The position numbers were made by a program, and so were the translations under genes. Shown here piece by piece: positions 35,822 through 43,061 of a stretch of DNA of 64,000 nucleotides. Origin of the DNA: Streptomyces sp. NBC_00390 (GTDB lineage Bacteria; Actinomycetota; Actinomycetes; Streptomycetales; Streptomycetaceae); NCBI RefSeq assembly GCF_036057275.1, contig NZ_CP107945.1, positions 4,154,001 through 4,218,000 of the forward strand, written 5' to 3'. The first letter of the stretch is position 1. Each line of letters starts with the position of its first letter. The notes beneath the pieces were generated by a model. It worked only from the letters and a program-made list of their open reading frames with translations, was not told where the DNA came from and did no database searches.

Positions 35822-36538
35822 GTGACGGAGTCAGTGGAGCTTCCCCAGGCGCCCGATGTGGCGCGGACGGTATTCGGAGACTTCTTTCCGGAGGCTGTGC
35901 GGTACGCCGAGCTGCTCGCGGACGCGGGGGTCAAGCGTGGTCTGATCGGGCCGCGTGAGGTGCCTCGGCTGTGGGAGCGGCACCTGCTGAACTGTGCGGT
36001 GCTGTCCGAGGTCGTCCCCGAGGGTGTCACCGTCTGCGATGTCGGCTCCGGTGCCGGGCTCCCTGGTATTCCTTTGGCGCTCGTTCGTCCTGACCTGAAG
36101 ATCACGTTGCTGGAGCCCCTGCTGCGTCGGACGAACTTCCTTCAGGAGGTCGTCGAACTGCTGGGCCTCGATCATGTGACCGTGGTGCGGGGCCGTGCCG
36201 AGGAAGTACTCGGGAAGCTGCCCCCGGTGCATGTGGTCACAGCGCGCGCGGTGGCTCCTTTGGACCGGCTGGCCGGCTGGGGTGTTCCTCTGCTGCGTCC
36301 CTACGGCGAGATGCTCGCGCTCAAGGGCGACACCGCCGAGGAAGAGATCCACGGGGCACGAGCCGCTTTGGGCAAGCTGGGTGTGGTGGAGACCTCGGTT
36401 CTCCACGTCGGCGAGGGAATCGTGGATCCTCTGTCCACGGTGGTGCGGGTGGAGGTGGGGGAGAGCCCGGGTGGCGTTCGGTTTGCGGCGAAGCGGGCCA
36501 AGGCCGCTCGGACGAGCCGTACGCGACGGCGCCGCTGA
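35822..36538 (+). CDS. rsmG: 16S rRNA (guanine-527-N7)-methyltransferase RsmG
   Basis: A 238-residue methyltransferase. The AdoMet site is VCDVGSGAGLPGIPLAL; the downstream VTARAVAPLDRLAGW block is typical. Loss of RsmG gives low-level streptomycin resistance in Streptomyces. GTG at 35822 is selected for GAAGGA upstream; the basic tail KRAKAARTSRTRRRR is slightly longer than in E. coli. Its position before parA is conserved. Confidence 0.95.
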   Translation: MTESVELPQAPDVARTVFGDFFPEAVRYAELLADAGVKRGLIGPREVPRLWERHLLNCAVLSEVVPEGVTVCDVGSGAGLPGIPLALVRPDLKITLLEPLLRRTNFLQEVVELLGLDHVTVVRGRAEEVLGKLPPVHVVTARAVAPLDRLAGWGVPLLRPYGEMLALKGDTAEEEIHGARAALGKLGVVETSVLHVGEGIVDPLSTVVRVEVGESPGGVRFAAKRAKAARTSRTRRRR

Positions 36539-36608
36539 GCCAGACAAGCTTCCATACGTACGCATTTCGGAGTGTCGTCCTGGCGTAGTCATGCGGCGCG
36601 TGCATCGT

Positions 36609-36622
36609 GTTTCACGTGAAAC
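36609..36622. promoter_or_regulatory. parS site 1
   Basis: Exact GTTTCACGTGAAAC, the ParB target. It lies at the rsmG-parA junction, within the longest possible parA reading frame, which argues for a later parA start. Confidence 0.95.
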
Positions 36623-36771
36623 GTCGCTCACTGCTGCAGGGAATCATCAGTCGTGGCCGTGCGGCCGCTCAGATGAAGGGGCGCAGGCCCCTCGTGAGGG
36701 TTACGGATTTGTCCACAGAGGTGGTTTCCTCCACAGAACCACCTGCCTCGCTGGTTCACGACCCCGAAAGC

Positions 36772-37851
36772 ATGGCAGGCTCTGCTCATTGCGAGCCTGA
36801 AGTCGAGGAGAGTGAATCCTTGCGGTCCGACGCCAACATCGCGGGACCGATGACCGATCCGGTCCCCGGTCCCCGTACCGAGTCGACGGGGGACGATGTT
36901 TCACGTGAAACACCGCCTCCCCCGCTGGACGACACCCCCATTGGCCGTGCTGCACAGCTGGCCGTGGAGGCGCTGGGGCGTGCCGGTGAAGGTCTGCCCC
37001 GACCTGAGCAGACACGCGTCATGGTCGTCGCCAACCAGAAGGGCGGCGTAGGTAAGACCACCACCACGGTCAACCTTGCGGCCTCGCTCGCGCTGCATGG
37101 CGCGCGTGTGCTGGTGGTGGACCTGGATCCGCAGGGCAACGCCTCCACGGCTCTGGGGATCGATCACCATGCAGAGGTCCCTTCGATCTATGACGTCCTG
37201 GTGGAGAGCAGGCCGCTCGCCGAGGTGGTCCAACCGGTACCGGACGTCGAAGGCCTCTTCTGCGCCCCGGCCACCATCGATCTCGCCGGTGCGGAGATCG
37301 AGCTGGTGTCGCTGGTGGCGCGGGAGAGCCGACTGCAGCGCGCGATCCAGGCATACGAGCAGCCGTTGGACTACATCCTCATCGACTGCCCACCGTCGCT
37401 GGGCCTGCTGACCGTGAACGCTCTGGTCGCCGGTGCCGAGGTGCTCATCCCCATCCAGTGCGAGTACTACGCGCTCGAGGGGCTTGGCCAGCTGCTGCGC
37501 AACGTCGATCTGGTACGTGGACACCTCAATCCCGCCCTGCACGTGTCGACGATCCTGCTCACCATGTATGACGGCAGGACCCGGCTCGCGTCCCAGGTGG
37601 CCGACGAGGTGCGCAGCCACTTCGGTGAGGAGGTTCTGCGCACGAGCATCCCGCGTTCTGTGCGCATTTCTGAGGCGCCGAGCTATGGGCAGACGGTGCT
37701 GACCTACGATCCGGGTTCCAGCGGCTCCCTCTCGTACCTAGAAGCAGCACGTGAGATCGCGCTGCGCGGCGTCGGAGTCCACTACGACCCGCTGCATGCC
37801 CACCTGGGCAGCCAGAACACTCAGCAGAACATGTCGGAGGGGATCCAGTGA
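36772..37851 (+). CDS. parA: Chromosome-partitioning ATPase ParA
   Basis: A deviant Walker A ATPase (KGGVGKTT) that with ParB positions origins; in Streptomyces it organises segregation in sporulating hyphae. The core starts near TRVMVVANQKGG and ends with EIALRGVGVHYDPLHAHLG. The start is uncertain. The frame is open back to GTG 36607, but that contains parS. ATG 36772 (used here, 359 residues), TTG 36820 (better AGGAG spacing) and ATG 36850 are candidates. A parS (36898-36911) is read in frame as VSRET before the ATPase domain. It overlaps parB by GTGA. Confidence 0.93.
   Translation: MAGSAHCEPEVEESESLRSDANIAGPMTDPVPGPRTESTGDDVSRETPPPPLDDTPIGRAAQLAVEALGRAGEGLPRPEQTRVMVVANQKGGVGKTTTTVNLAASLALHGARVLVVDLDPQGNASTALGIDHHAEVPSIYDVLVESRPLAEVVQPVPDVEGLFCAPATIDLAGAEIELVSLVARESRLQRAIQAYEQPLDYILIDCPPSLGLLTVNALVAGAEVLIPIQCEYYALEGLGQLLRNVDLVRGHLNPALHVSTILLTMYDGRTRLASQVADEVRSHFGEEVLRTSIPRSVRISEAPSYGQTVLTYDPGSSGSLSYLEAAREIALRGVGVHYDPLHAHLGSQNTQQNMSEGIQ
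36898..36911. promoter_or_regulatory. parS site 2, inside parA
   Basis: Exact GTTTCACGTGAAAC within the parA coding sequence, in the linker before the ATPase domain. Confidence 0.95.
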
Positions 37852-38936
37852 GCGAGCGACGTAGAGGTTTGGGGCGTGGGCTCGGTGCGCTGATCCCGGC
37901 CGCTCCGCAGGAGCAGGTGCCGTCGGCCGGTACAGCGAGCGCGCCGGGAGCAGCCTCGGTGCTGACCGCTGAGCGGGGTGTGGCGGCCGCGAAGGTCACC
38001 ACGCTGCCCGCGGCGTCGGTGGCGCCCGAAGCCAGCTCGCAGGCGGAGCCGGAGTCAGCAGTGCTGGCCGAGTCGGCCAGTGCGCACTTCGCCGAGGTGT
38101 CGCTGGATGCGATCACGCCCAACCCACGTCAGCCGCGTGAGGTGTTCGACGAGGATGCCTTGGCAGAGCTGATCACTTCCATCAAGGAAGTAGGGCTCCT
38201 CCAGCCGGTCGTCGTGCGTCCGTTGGGCCCGGACCGCTATGAGCTCATCATGGGTGAGCGTCGCTGGCGGGCCTGCCGCGAAGCCGGCCTTGACCGGATC
38301 CCCGCGATTGTCCGGCACACCGACGACGAGAAGCTCCTTCTCGATGCGCTGCTGGAGAACCTGCACCGCGCGCAGCTGAACCCGCTGGAGGAGGCTGCCG
38401 CCTACGATCAGCTTCTGAAGGACTTCAACTGCACCCACGACCAGCTGGCCGACCGCATCGGGCGCTCGCGCCCGCAGGTGTCCAACACACTGCGGCTACT
38501 GCGGCTTTCGCCGCCGGTCCAGCGCCGGGTCGCGGCCGGAGTGCTCTCTGCGGGGCATGCACGTGCGCTGCTTGCCGTGGACGACTCCGAGGAGCAGGAC
38601 CGGCTCGCACATCGGATCGTGGCCGAGGGGCTGTCGGTTCGAGCGGTCGAGGAGATCGTCACGCTGATCAACTCGAACCCCAAGAGTGCCCCCAAGGCGA
38701 AGGGCCCCCGCGCAGGTGCCCGACTTTCGCCTGCCCTGAGCGATCTGGCTTCGCGGCTCTCGGACCGCTTCGAGACACGCGTGAAGGTCGACCTCGGTCA
38801 GAAGAAGGGCAAGATCGTCGTCGAGTTCGCGTCCATAGACGATCTCGAGCGGATCCTGGGCACGCTGGCCCCTGGCGAGGGGCGGGTCCTGGAGAAGGGG
38901 CTCGGCGAGGAGCCTGCAGAGGGCGACGAGCACTGA
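37848..38936 (+). CDS. parB: Chromosome-partitioning protein ParB
   Basis: A 362-residue CTP-dependent clamp that loads at parS. It has RRGLGRGLGALI at the N-terminus, an Ala-rich linker, the NPRQPREVFDEDALAEL segment, the CTPase motif GERRWRA, the HTH DQLADRIGRSRPQVSNTLRL and a C-terminal dimerisation helix pair. GTG at 37848 overlaps the parA stop. Seven parS sites lie in this window alone. Confidence 0.97.
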   Translation: MSERRRGLGRGLGALIPAAPQEQVPSAGTASAPGAASVLTAERGVAAAKVTTLPAASVAPEASSQAEPESAVLAESASAHFAEVSLDAITPNPRQPREVFDEDALAELITSIKEVGLLQPVVVRPLGPDRYELIMGERRWRACREAGLDRIPAIVRHTDDEKLLLDALLENLHRAQLNPLEEAAAYDQLLKDFNCTHDQLADRIGRSRPQVSNTLRLLRLSPPVQRRVAAGVLSAGHARALLAVDDSEEQDRLAHRIVAEGLSVRAVEEIVTLINSNPKSAPKAKGPRAGARLSPALSDLASRLSDRFETRVKVDLGQKKGKIVVEFASIDDLERILGTLAPGEGRVLEKGLGEEPAEGDEH

Positions 38937-39245
38937 GCCTCCAGAAGATCGATACCGCCGGGGCGGGTTGTGTTCCACATTCAGCGGAACACAACCCGCC
39001 CTTTGCCGTCGTGCGGTACCCCTGCCGGGCTCGTGTGGATACGATGCGTTCTGGTATGGCGCATCCACCTTGAGCCACCTCAGAGGGAGAGCGAGGGCCA
39101 TGCGATCGGTGAGCCGCGGCCGACTGGTGACTGTTGGTCTGGGACTTGGGGCGGTAGGCGGATTCGTCAGCAGCCTGCTTCGGGAGCGAAGCGCGCTGGC
39201 GGCTGCTCGCAGCGCGGCAGACGAAGGAAGCGAGGTAGAGCCCTC
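38937..39245. other. parB-GNAT intergenic region
   Basis: Contains the parAB terminator (38962-39000) and the start of the doubtful small frame at 39100. No other gene or clear promoter is seen. Confidence 0.6.
38962..39000 (+). terminator. Terminator of parAB
   Basis: A 15-bp perfect stem (38962-38976 with 38986-39000), 9-nt loop, begins 26 nt after the parB stop. Confidence 0.88.
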
Positions 39246-39357
39246 ATGGGGCGTCGGTTCGCACCGCTCACGCTGGACAACCTTTCGGACCTTCCCAAGC
39301 GCTGTCGGGCGTGTGTCTTCTGGGAGCTTGATCCAGTCAGCGGAGAAGCCGCGGTAA
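39100..39357 (+). CDS. Possible small membrane protein overlapping the acetyltransferase start
   Basis: An 85-residue frame from ATG 39100, after GAGGG. Its first half is plausible: MRSVSRGRLVTVGLG, a hydrophobic segment to about residue 26, then a charged helix. The second half lies under the start of the GNAT gene in another frame and looks like its shadow. Either the true protein is short and its end has been altered, or the frame is accidental. Listed with low confidence because otherwise 39001-39245 holds no gene. Confidence 0.3.
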   Translation: MRSVSRGRLVTVGLGLGAVGGFVSSLLRERSALAAARSAADEGSEVEPSWGVGSHRSRWTTFRTFPSAVGRVSSGSLIQSAEKPR

Positions 39358-39863
39358 AGGCCGGCACTGCAGACCTCGAGAAAGAGGCCTGGATCTCCGC
39401 CGTGCTTTTGGAGTGGGGCTCCTGCGGGCGGGTCGTCTACGTCGACGAGGTGCCGGTCGGGTTCGTGCTCTACGCGCCACCGGCGTATGTGCCGCGTTCC
39501 ACCGCGTTCCCCACGAGCCCCGTTTCGGCGGACGCGGTACAGCTGATGACGGCCTGGATCATGCCCGGCTATCAGGGCCAAGGGCTGGGTCGTGTAATCG
39601 TGCAGACCGTTGCCAAGGATCTGATACGGCGCGGGTTCAGAGCGATCGAGGCATTCGGTGACGCTCGCTGGAAGGAGCCCGCGTGCGTGCTTCCTGCCGA
39701 CCATCTGCTCGCCGTGGGCTTCAAGACCGTCCGTCCTCACCCCACATATCCCCGACTGAGGCTGGAGCTGAGAACCACGCTCTCGTGGAAGGAAGACGTG
39801 GAGCTTGCGCTCGACCGGCTGCTGGGTGCCGTACAGAAGGAGCCGGTGCTGCGGCCGTTGTGA
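39246..39863 (+). CDS. GNAT family N-acetyltransferase
   Basis: A 205-residue cytoplasmic GNAT. The acetyl-CoA loop is GYQGQGLGRVIVQTVAKDL (motif A, Q/RxxGxG/A); the strand RGFRAIEAFGD precedes. ATG at 39246 begins MGRRFAPLTLDNLSDLP. It lies after the parAB terminator and is convergent with trxA. The substrate is unknown. Similar genes beside parB are common in streptomycetes. Confidence 0.85.
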   Translation: MGRRFAPLTLDNLSDLPKRCRACVFWELDPVSGEAAVKAGTADLEKEAWISAVLLEWGSCGRVVYVDEVPVGFVLYAPPAYVPRSTAFPTSPVSADAVQLMTAWIMPGYQGQGLGRVIVQTVAKDLIRRGFRAIEAFGDARWKEPACVLPADHLLAVGFKTVRPHPTYPRLRLELRTTLSWKEDVELALDRLLGAVQKEPVLRPL

Positions 39864-39875
39864 CGGCGAACGCGA

Positions 39876-39910
39876 GAATGGGCTCATCCCTCGGGGGGAT
39901 GAGCCCATTC
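39876..39910. terminator. Bidirectional terminator between GNAT and trxA
   Basis: A 15-bp perfect stem (39876-39890 with 39896-39910), 5-nt loop, lies between the convergent genes. Confidence 0.88.
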
Positions 39911-39921
39911 GTGTCTCGCCC

Positions 39922-39947
39922 GTCGTTGTTTCACGTGAAACAACGAC
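39922..39947. promoter_or_regulatory. parS site 3 in a 26-bp perfect palindrome
   Basis: The core GTTTCACGTGAAAC (39928-39941) is extended by six symmetrical bases on each side. It lies between the terminator and the trxA stop. Confidence 0.93.
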
Positions 39948-39954
39948 TCCGCGG

Positions 39955-40287
39955 TTACTCGCCGAGGAAGGTTTCGAGGTCGCGGACGATCGCTGCCTTC
40001 GGCTTGGCACCGACGATGGTCTTCGCGACCTCTCCGTTCTGGTACACGTTCAGCGTCGGGATGGACATGACGCCGTACTTGGCGGCGGTGGCCGGGTTCT
40101 CGTCGATGTTGAGCTTTACGATCTCGATCTTGTCGCCGTGCTCAGCCGCGATTGCTTCGAGGGAGGGCGCGATCTGGCGGCACGGACCGCACCAGGCGGC
40201 CCAGAAGTCCACCAGCACGGGCTTGTCGCTCTTGAGGACGTCCTCCTCGAAGGAGTCGTCAGTCACATTCTTCAGGGCGCCGGCCAC
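39955..40287 (-). CDS. trxA: Thioredoxin
   Basis: A 110-residue thioredoxin with the active site AAWCGPCRQ and the cis-Pro in MSIPTLNVYQNGE. It is the electron donor for reductive enzymes, recycled by the TrxB encoded just upstream. GTG at 40287 has an exact AAGGAGG. It lies 47 nt after trxB, one operon. Confidence 0.97.
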   Translation of the reverse strand: MAGALKNVTDDSFEEDVLKSDKPVLVDFWAAWCGPCRQIAPSLEAIAAEHGDKIEIVKLNIDENPATAAKYGVMSIPTLNVYQNGEVAKTIVGAKPKAAIVRDLETFLGE

Positions 40288-40334
40288 GGCGACCTCCTTA
40301 GCTCTGCGGGGTGTGTGGGGTGGGGTGCTGGGGG

Positions 40335-41309
40335 TCAGACCACGGGGGTCTTCTCGGGCTCCGCGGCCTTCTCGCTGTCCGAGAGCGCGGAGAGGAAGCG
40401 CTCAGCGTCCAGTGCGGCGGAGCAGCCGGTGCCGGCTGCGGTGATGGCCTGGCGGTAGGTGTGGTCGACGACATCGCCCGCGCCGAAGACACCCGTCAGG
40501 TTGGTGCGCGTGGACGGCGCATCGACCTTCAGGTAGCCCTCGTCGTCCAGCTCGAGCTGGCCCTTGAACAGCTCGGTCCGGGGGTCGTGGCCCACAGCGA
40601 TGAACAGCCCCGTCACCGCGAGTTCGGAGGTCTCGCTGGTCCTGGTGTTACGAAGGGTGAGGCCGGAGAGCTTCTGCTCGCCATGAATCTCGGCGACTTC
40701 GCTGTTCCAGGCGAAGGAGATCTTGGGATCGGCGAAGGCGCGGTCCTGCATGGCCTTTGAGGCGCGCAGCGTGTCACGGCGGTGGACGATGGTGACCGAC
40801 TTGGCGAAGCGCGAGAGGAAGGTGGCCTCCTCCATCGCCGTGTCACCACCACCGATGACGGCGATGTCCTGGTCCTTGAAGAAGAACCCGTCACAGGTGG
40901 CACACCAGGAGACGCCGCGTCCGGAGAGTGCGTCCTCGTTCGGCAGGCCCAGCTTTCGGTGCTGGGAACCGGTGGTGATGATGACGGCCTTCGCGCGGTG
41001 GACGGTACCGGCGGTGTCGGTCACGGTCTTGGTCTCGCCGGCGAGGTCGACGGACACGACATCGTCCGGGACGAGCTCGGCACCGAAGCGCTCCGCCTGG
41101 GCACGCATGTTGTCCATCAGATCGGGACCCATGATGCCGTCGCGGAAGCCGGGGAAGTTCTCCACCTCGGTCGTGTTCATCAGCGCGCCACCGGCGGTCA
41201 CTGCTCCCTCGAACACCAGCGGCTGCAACGATGCGCGCGCCGTGTAGAGGGCGGCTGTGTAGCCCGCGGGCCCGGAGCCGATGATGATCACGTTACGGAC
41301 GTCGCTCAC
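40335..41309 (-). CDS. trxB: Thioredoxin-disulfide reductase
   Basis: A 324-residue NADPH flavoenzyme: FAD motif GSGPAGYTAA (11-20), redox pair CATCDG, NADPH motif GGGDTAMEE, and the C-terminal GVFGAGDVVDHTYRQA. It reduces TrxA. GTG at 41309. A SigR-type promoter lies about 70 nt upstream, which fits the known thiol-stress control of trxBA in S. coelicolor. Confidence 0.97.
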   Translation of the reverse strand: MSDVRNVIIIGSGPAGYTAALYTARASLQPLVFEGAVTAGGALMNTTEVENFPGFRDGIMGPDLMDNMRAQAERFGAELVPDDVVSVDLAGETKTVTDTAGTVHRAKAVIITTGSQHRKLGLPNEDALSGRGVSWCATCDGFFFKDQDIAVIGGGDTAMEEATFLSRFAKSVTIVHRRDTLRASKAMQDRAFADPKISFAWNSEVAEIHGEQKLSGLTLRNTRTSETSELAVTGLFIAVGHDPRTELFKGQLELDDEGYLKVDAPSTRTNLTGVFGAGDVVDHTYRQAITAAGTGCSAALDAERFLSALSDSEKAAEPEKTPVV

Positions 41310-41378
41310 GGGTTATTTCCTCGTCTCTGCAGACTGCCTACTGCCTACGGGGCCGGTTCAAGGACTCTCACCCCACCC

Positions 41379-41405
41379 AACGGATCCTACGGGGCTTGCA
41401 TTCCC
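41379..41405 (-). promoter_or_regulatory. SigR-type promoter of trxBA
   Basis: On the minus strand, GGGAAT (41405-41400) and GTT (41381-41379) are separated by exactly 18 nt, the SigR consensus (GGGAAT-N18-GTT). The predicted start lies roughly 60 nt before the trxB GTG. Confidence 0.85.
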
Positions 41406-41433
41406 GAGGTGTCAGAGCGGCACAGGCGATATA

Positions 41434-42336
41434 TCAGTGGCGAGGGTAGGTCTGCGTCAGCAGAAGCTTTCCTGCGGATGCCCGCTGGGCATCGACACAG
41501 GCGGCGTCGACGACATAAGCCTGGACCCGGGAGCTGTCGGTGGAGTGCGGCATCACCACGAGGTAGGCCCTGACGCCTTCGAATATGCCTCGCTCAACGG
41601 CGATGGGGGCATCAGAGCGTCCGGTGCCCTGCTGGATGCACGCGGGAGCCCTCGTGATCGCAGTGGCCTTGGGAGTCACCGTGGACGCGCCCAGATCCTC
41701 CGAGGGCCCCCTCTCCATCCGTGGCTCGGCCTGTGCCGGGCCGGCCGTGAGCAGCGCCTCCACGCGCCGCTCGAGTGCCGCGCCGGTGAAGACCTGCCCG
41801 TCGCCGGCCCCGGCGCTGACGCTGGCCTTCCGTGCGGTCTCCGACGCACTCTCCGAGGAGTCATGAGTGGACTGCAAGAACATGACGCTCACACCTACTG
41901 CGGCGGCGCTGAAGACAGCTCCGAGGACCACGGTGCGGCGGCGTCGTGTCCGACGGCTCCGGCGGCCGGGGCCAGTGGCCGCATGGGAGTGCCCGGCAGG
42001 CCGACCGGCCGGTGCAGGCTCGGCTGAACGAGTCGACGACTCTGTTTCACGTGAAACATGCCCGCTGTCGTCTGGAGCGGTTGCGTCCAGGAGTGCCTCG
42101 GCGGCCAGAGCGGCATCGATCCGCTCCGCGATATCGGCAGGCATCCCTTGGGCTCCGGGCAGCGTGCCGAGCAGCCCACGGACTTCCTCGAGCGAAGCTC
42201 GCACGTCCGCGCACAGGGGGCAGTCGTTCAGATGGTCCTGCACGTCGGCAGTACGGGAGGGAGACAGCAGTCCTTCGGTGAGGTCGGAGATTTCCGAGAC
42301 GTCCGGGTGCCGAGTCGTATCGGTCGTGGATGTCAC
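41434..42336 (-). CDS. Zinc-binding membrane anti-sigma factor, partner of SigM
   Basis: A 300-residue protein. The N-terminal ZAS-like domain has the HxxxCxxC motif (HLNDCPLC), which can respond to oxidation. A linker containing VSRET (encoded by a parS) and a basic segment lead to one membrane helix (VVLGAVFSAAAVGVSVMFL), and an extracytoplasmic C-terminal domain of about 130 residues follows. GTG at 42336 overlaps the sigM stop (GTGA). The arrangement sigM-anti-sigma-trxB-trxA matches that of mycobacteria. Confidence 0.88.
   Translation of the reverse strand: MTSTTDTTRHPDVSEISDLTEGLLSPSRTADVQDHLNDCPLCADVRASLEEVRGLLGTLPGAQGMPADIAERIDAALAAEALLDATAPDDSGHVSRETESSTRSAEPAPAGRPAGHSHAATGPGRRSRRTRRRRTVVLGAVFSAAAVGVSVMFLQSTHDSSESASETARKASVSAGAGDGQVFTGAALERRVEALLTAGPAQAEPRMERGPSEDLGASTVTPKATAITRAPACIQQGTGRSDAPIAVERGIFEGVRAYLVVMPHSTDSSRVQAYVVDAACVDAQRASAGKLLLTQTYPRH
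42044..42057. promoter_or_regulatory. parS site 4, inside the anti-sigma gene
   Basis: Exact GTTTCACGTGAAAC, read in the gene's frame as VSRET in the linker between the zinc domain and the membrane helix. Confidence 0.95.
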
Positions 42337-43037
42337 GCGCGCCCACCTCCGCCCTTCACTGCCGCAGGGTCATTGGGCCCTGTCTCTTTCGACCCCGACG
42401 CCGGTGGGACGGATGTCCCCGGCGTCCGGTTCCTTCCCTTGCTGACCTCGGGGTTACCCCCGCCGTCACGACGAAGATGGGTGAGCAAGGGCAGCAGTCG
42501 CGCCCGACCGCGCGCGCACCGGCTCTTGATGGTGCCCGTCGGCACATCGAGCACACGTGCCGCCTCGGCCACGGGATAGCCCTGCATATCCACCAGCACC
42601 AAAGCGGCGCGCTGGTCCACAGGGAGCGTCGCCAGCGCCGCCACGAGCTCGCGGTGGAGGTCCTGGCGCTCTGCCGGCGCCTCGGCAGACTCGTGAGGCT
42701 CCAGCAGCTGTTCCAGGCGCTCCGTGTCGTCGACAGGCGAGGTCTTGCGTGAGGCTGCTTTGCGCGCCCGGTCCAGGCAGGCGTTCACGGTGATGCGGTG
42801 CAGCCACGTGGTGACCGCAGACTGCCCCCGGAAGGTGTGGGCGGCGCGGAACGCCGACACAAGGGCGTCCTGGACCGCGTCAGCGGCCTCCTCGCGATCT
42901 CCCAGGGTCCGCAGAGCGACGGCCCAGAGCCTGTCCCGGTGGCGCCGTACCAGCTCACCGAAGGCATTCGGATCCCCCGCGACATGCCGCTCCAGGAGGT
43001 CCTGGTCGCTGATGTCGCCGAGTGTCGCGTCGTCCAA
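42333..43037 (-). CDS. sigM: ECF sigma factor SigM
   Basis: A 234-residue ECF sigma factor. Region 2 includes DPNAFGELVRRHRDRLWAVA and VQDALVSAFRAAHTFRG; region 4 includes LPVDQRAALVLVDMQGYPVA and VPTGTIKSRCARGRARL. A low-complexity tail of about 45 residues follows region 4. TTG at 43037 is preceded by GGAGGGGG. It lies 24 nt after the pseudokinase gene and is coupled to its anti-sigma gene. Confidence 0.92.
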   Translation of the reverse strand: MDDATLGDISDQDLLERHVAGDPNAFGELVRRHRDRLWAVALRTLGDREEAADAVQDALVSAFRAAHTFRGQSAVTTWLHRITVNACLDRARKAASRKTSPVDDTERLEQLLEPHESAEAPAERQDLHRELVAALATLPVDQRAALVLVDMQGYPVAEAARVLDVPTGTIKSRCARGRARLLPLLTHLRRDGGGNPEVSKGRNRTPGTSVPPASGSKETGPNDPAAVKGGGGRA

Positions 43038-43061
43038 CGGTGAGCCCCCTCCCGCGTACTG

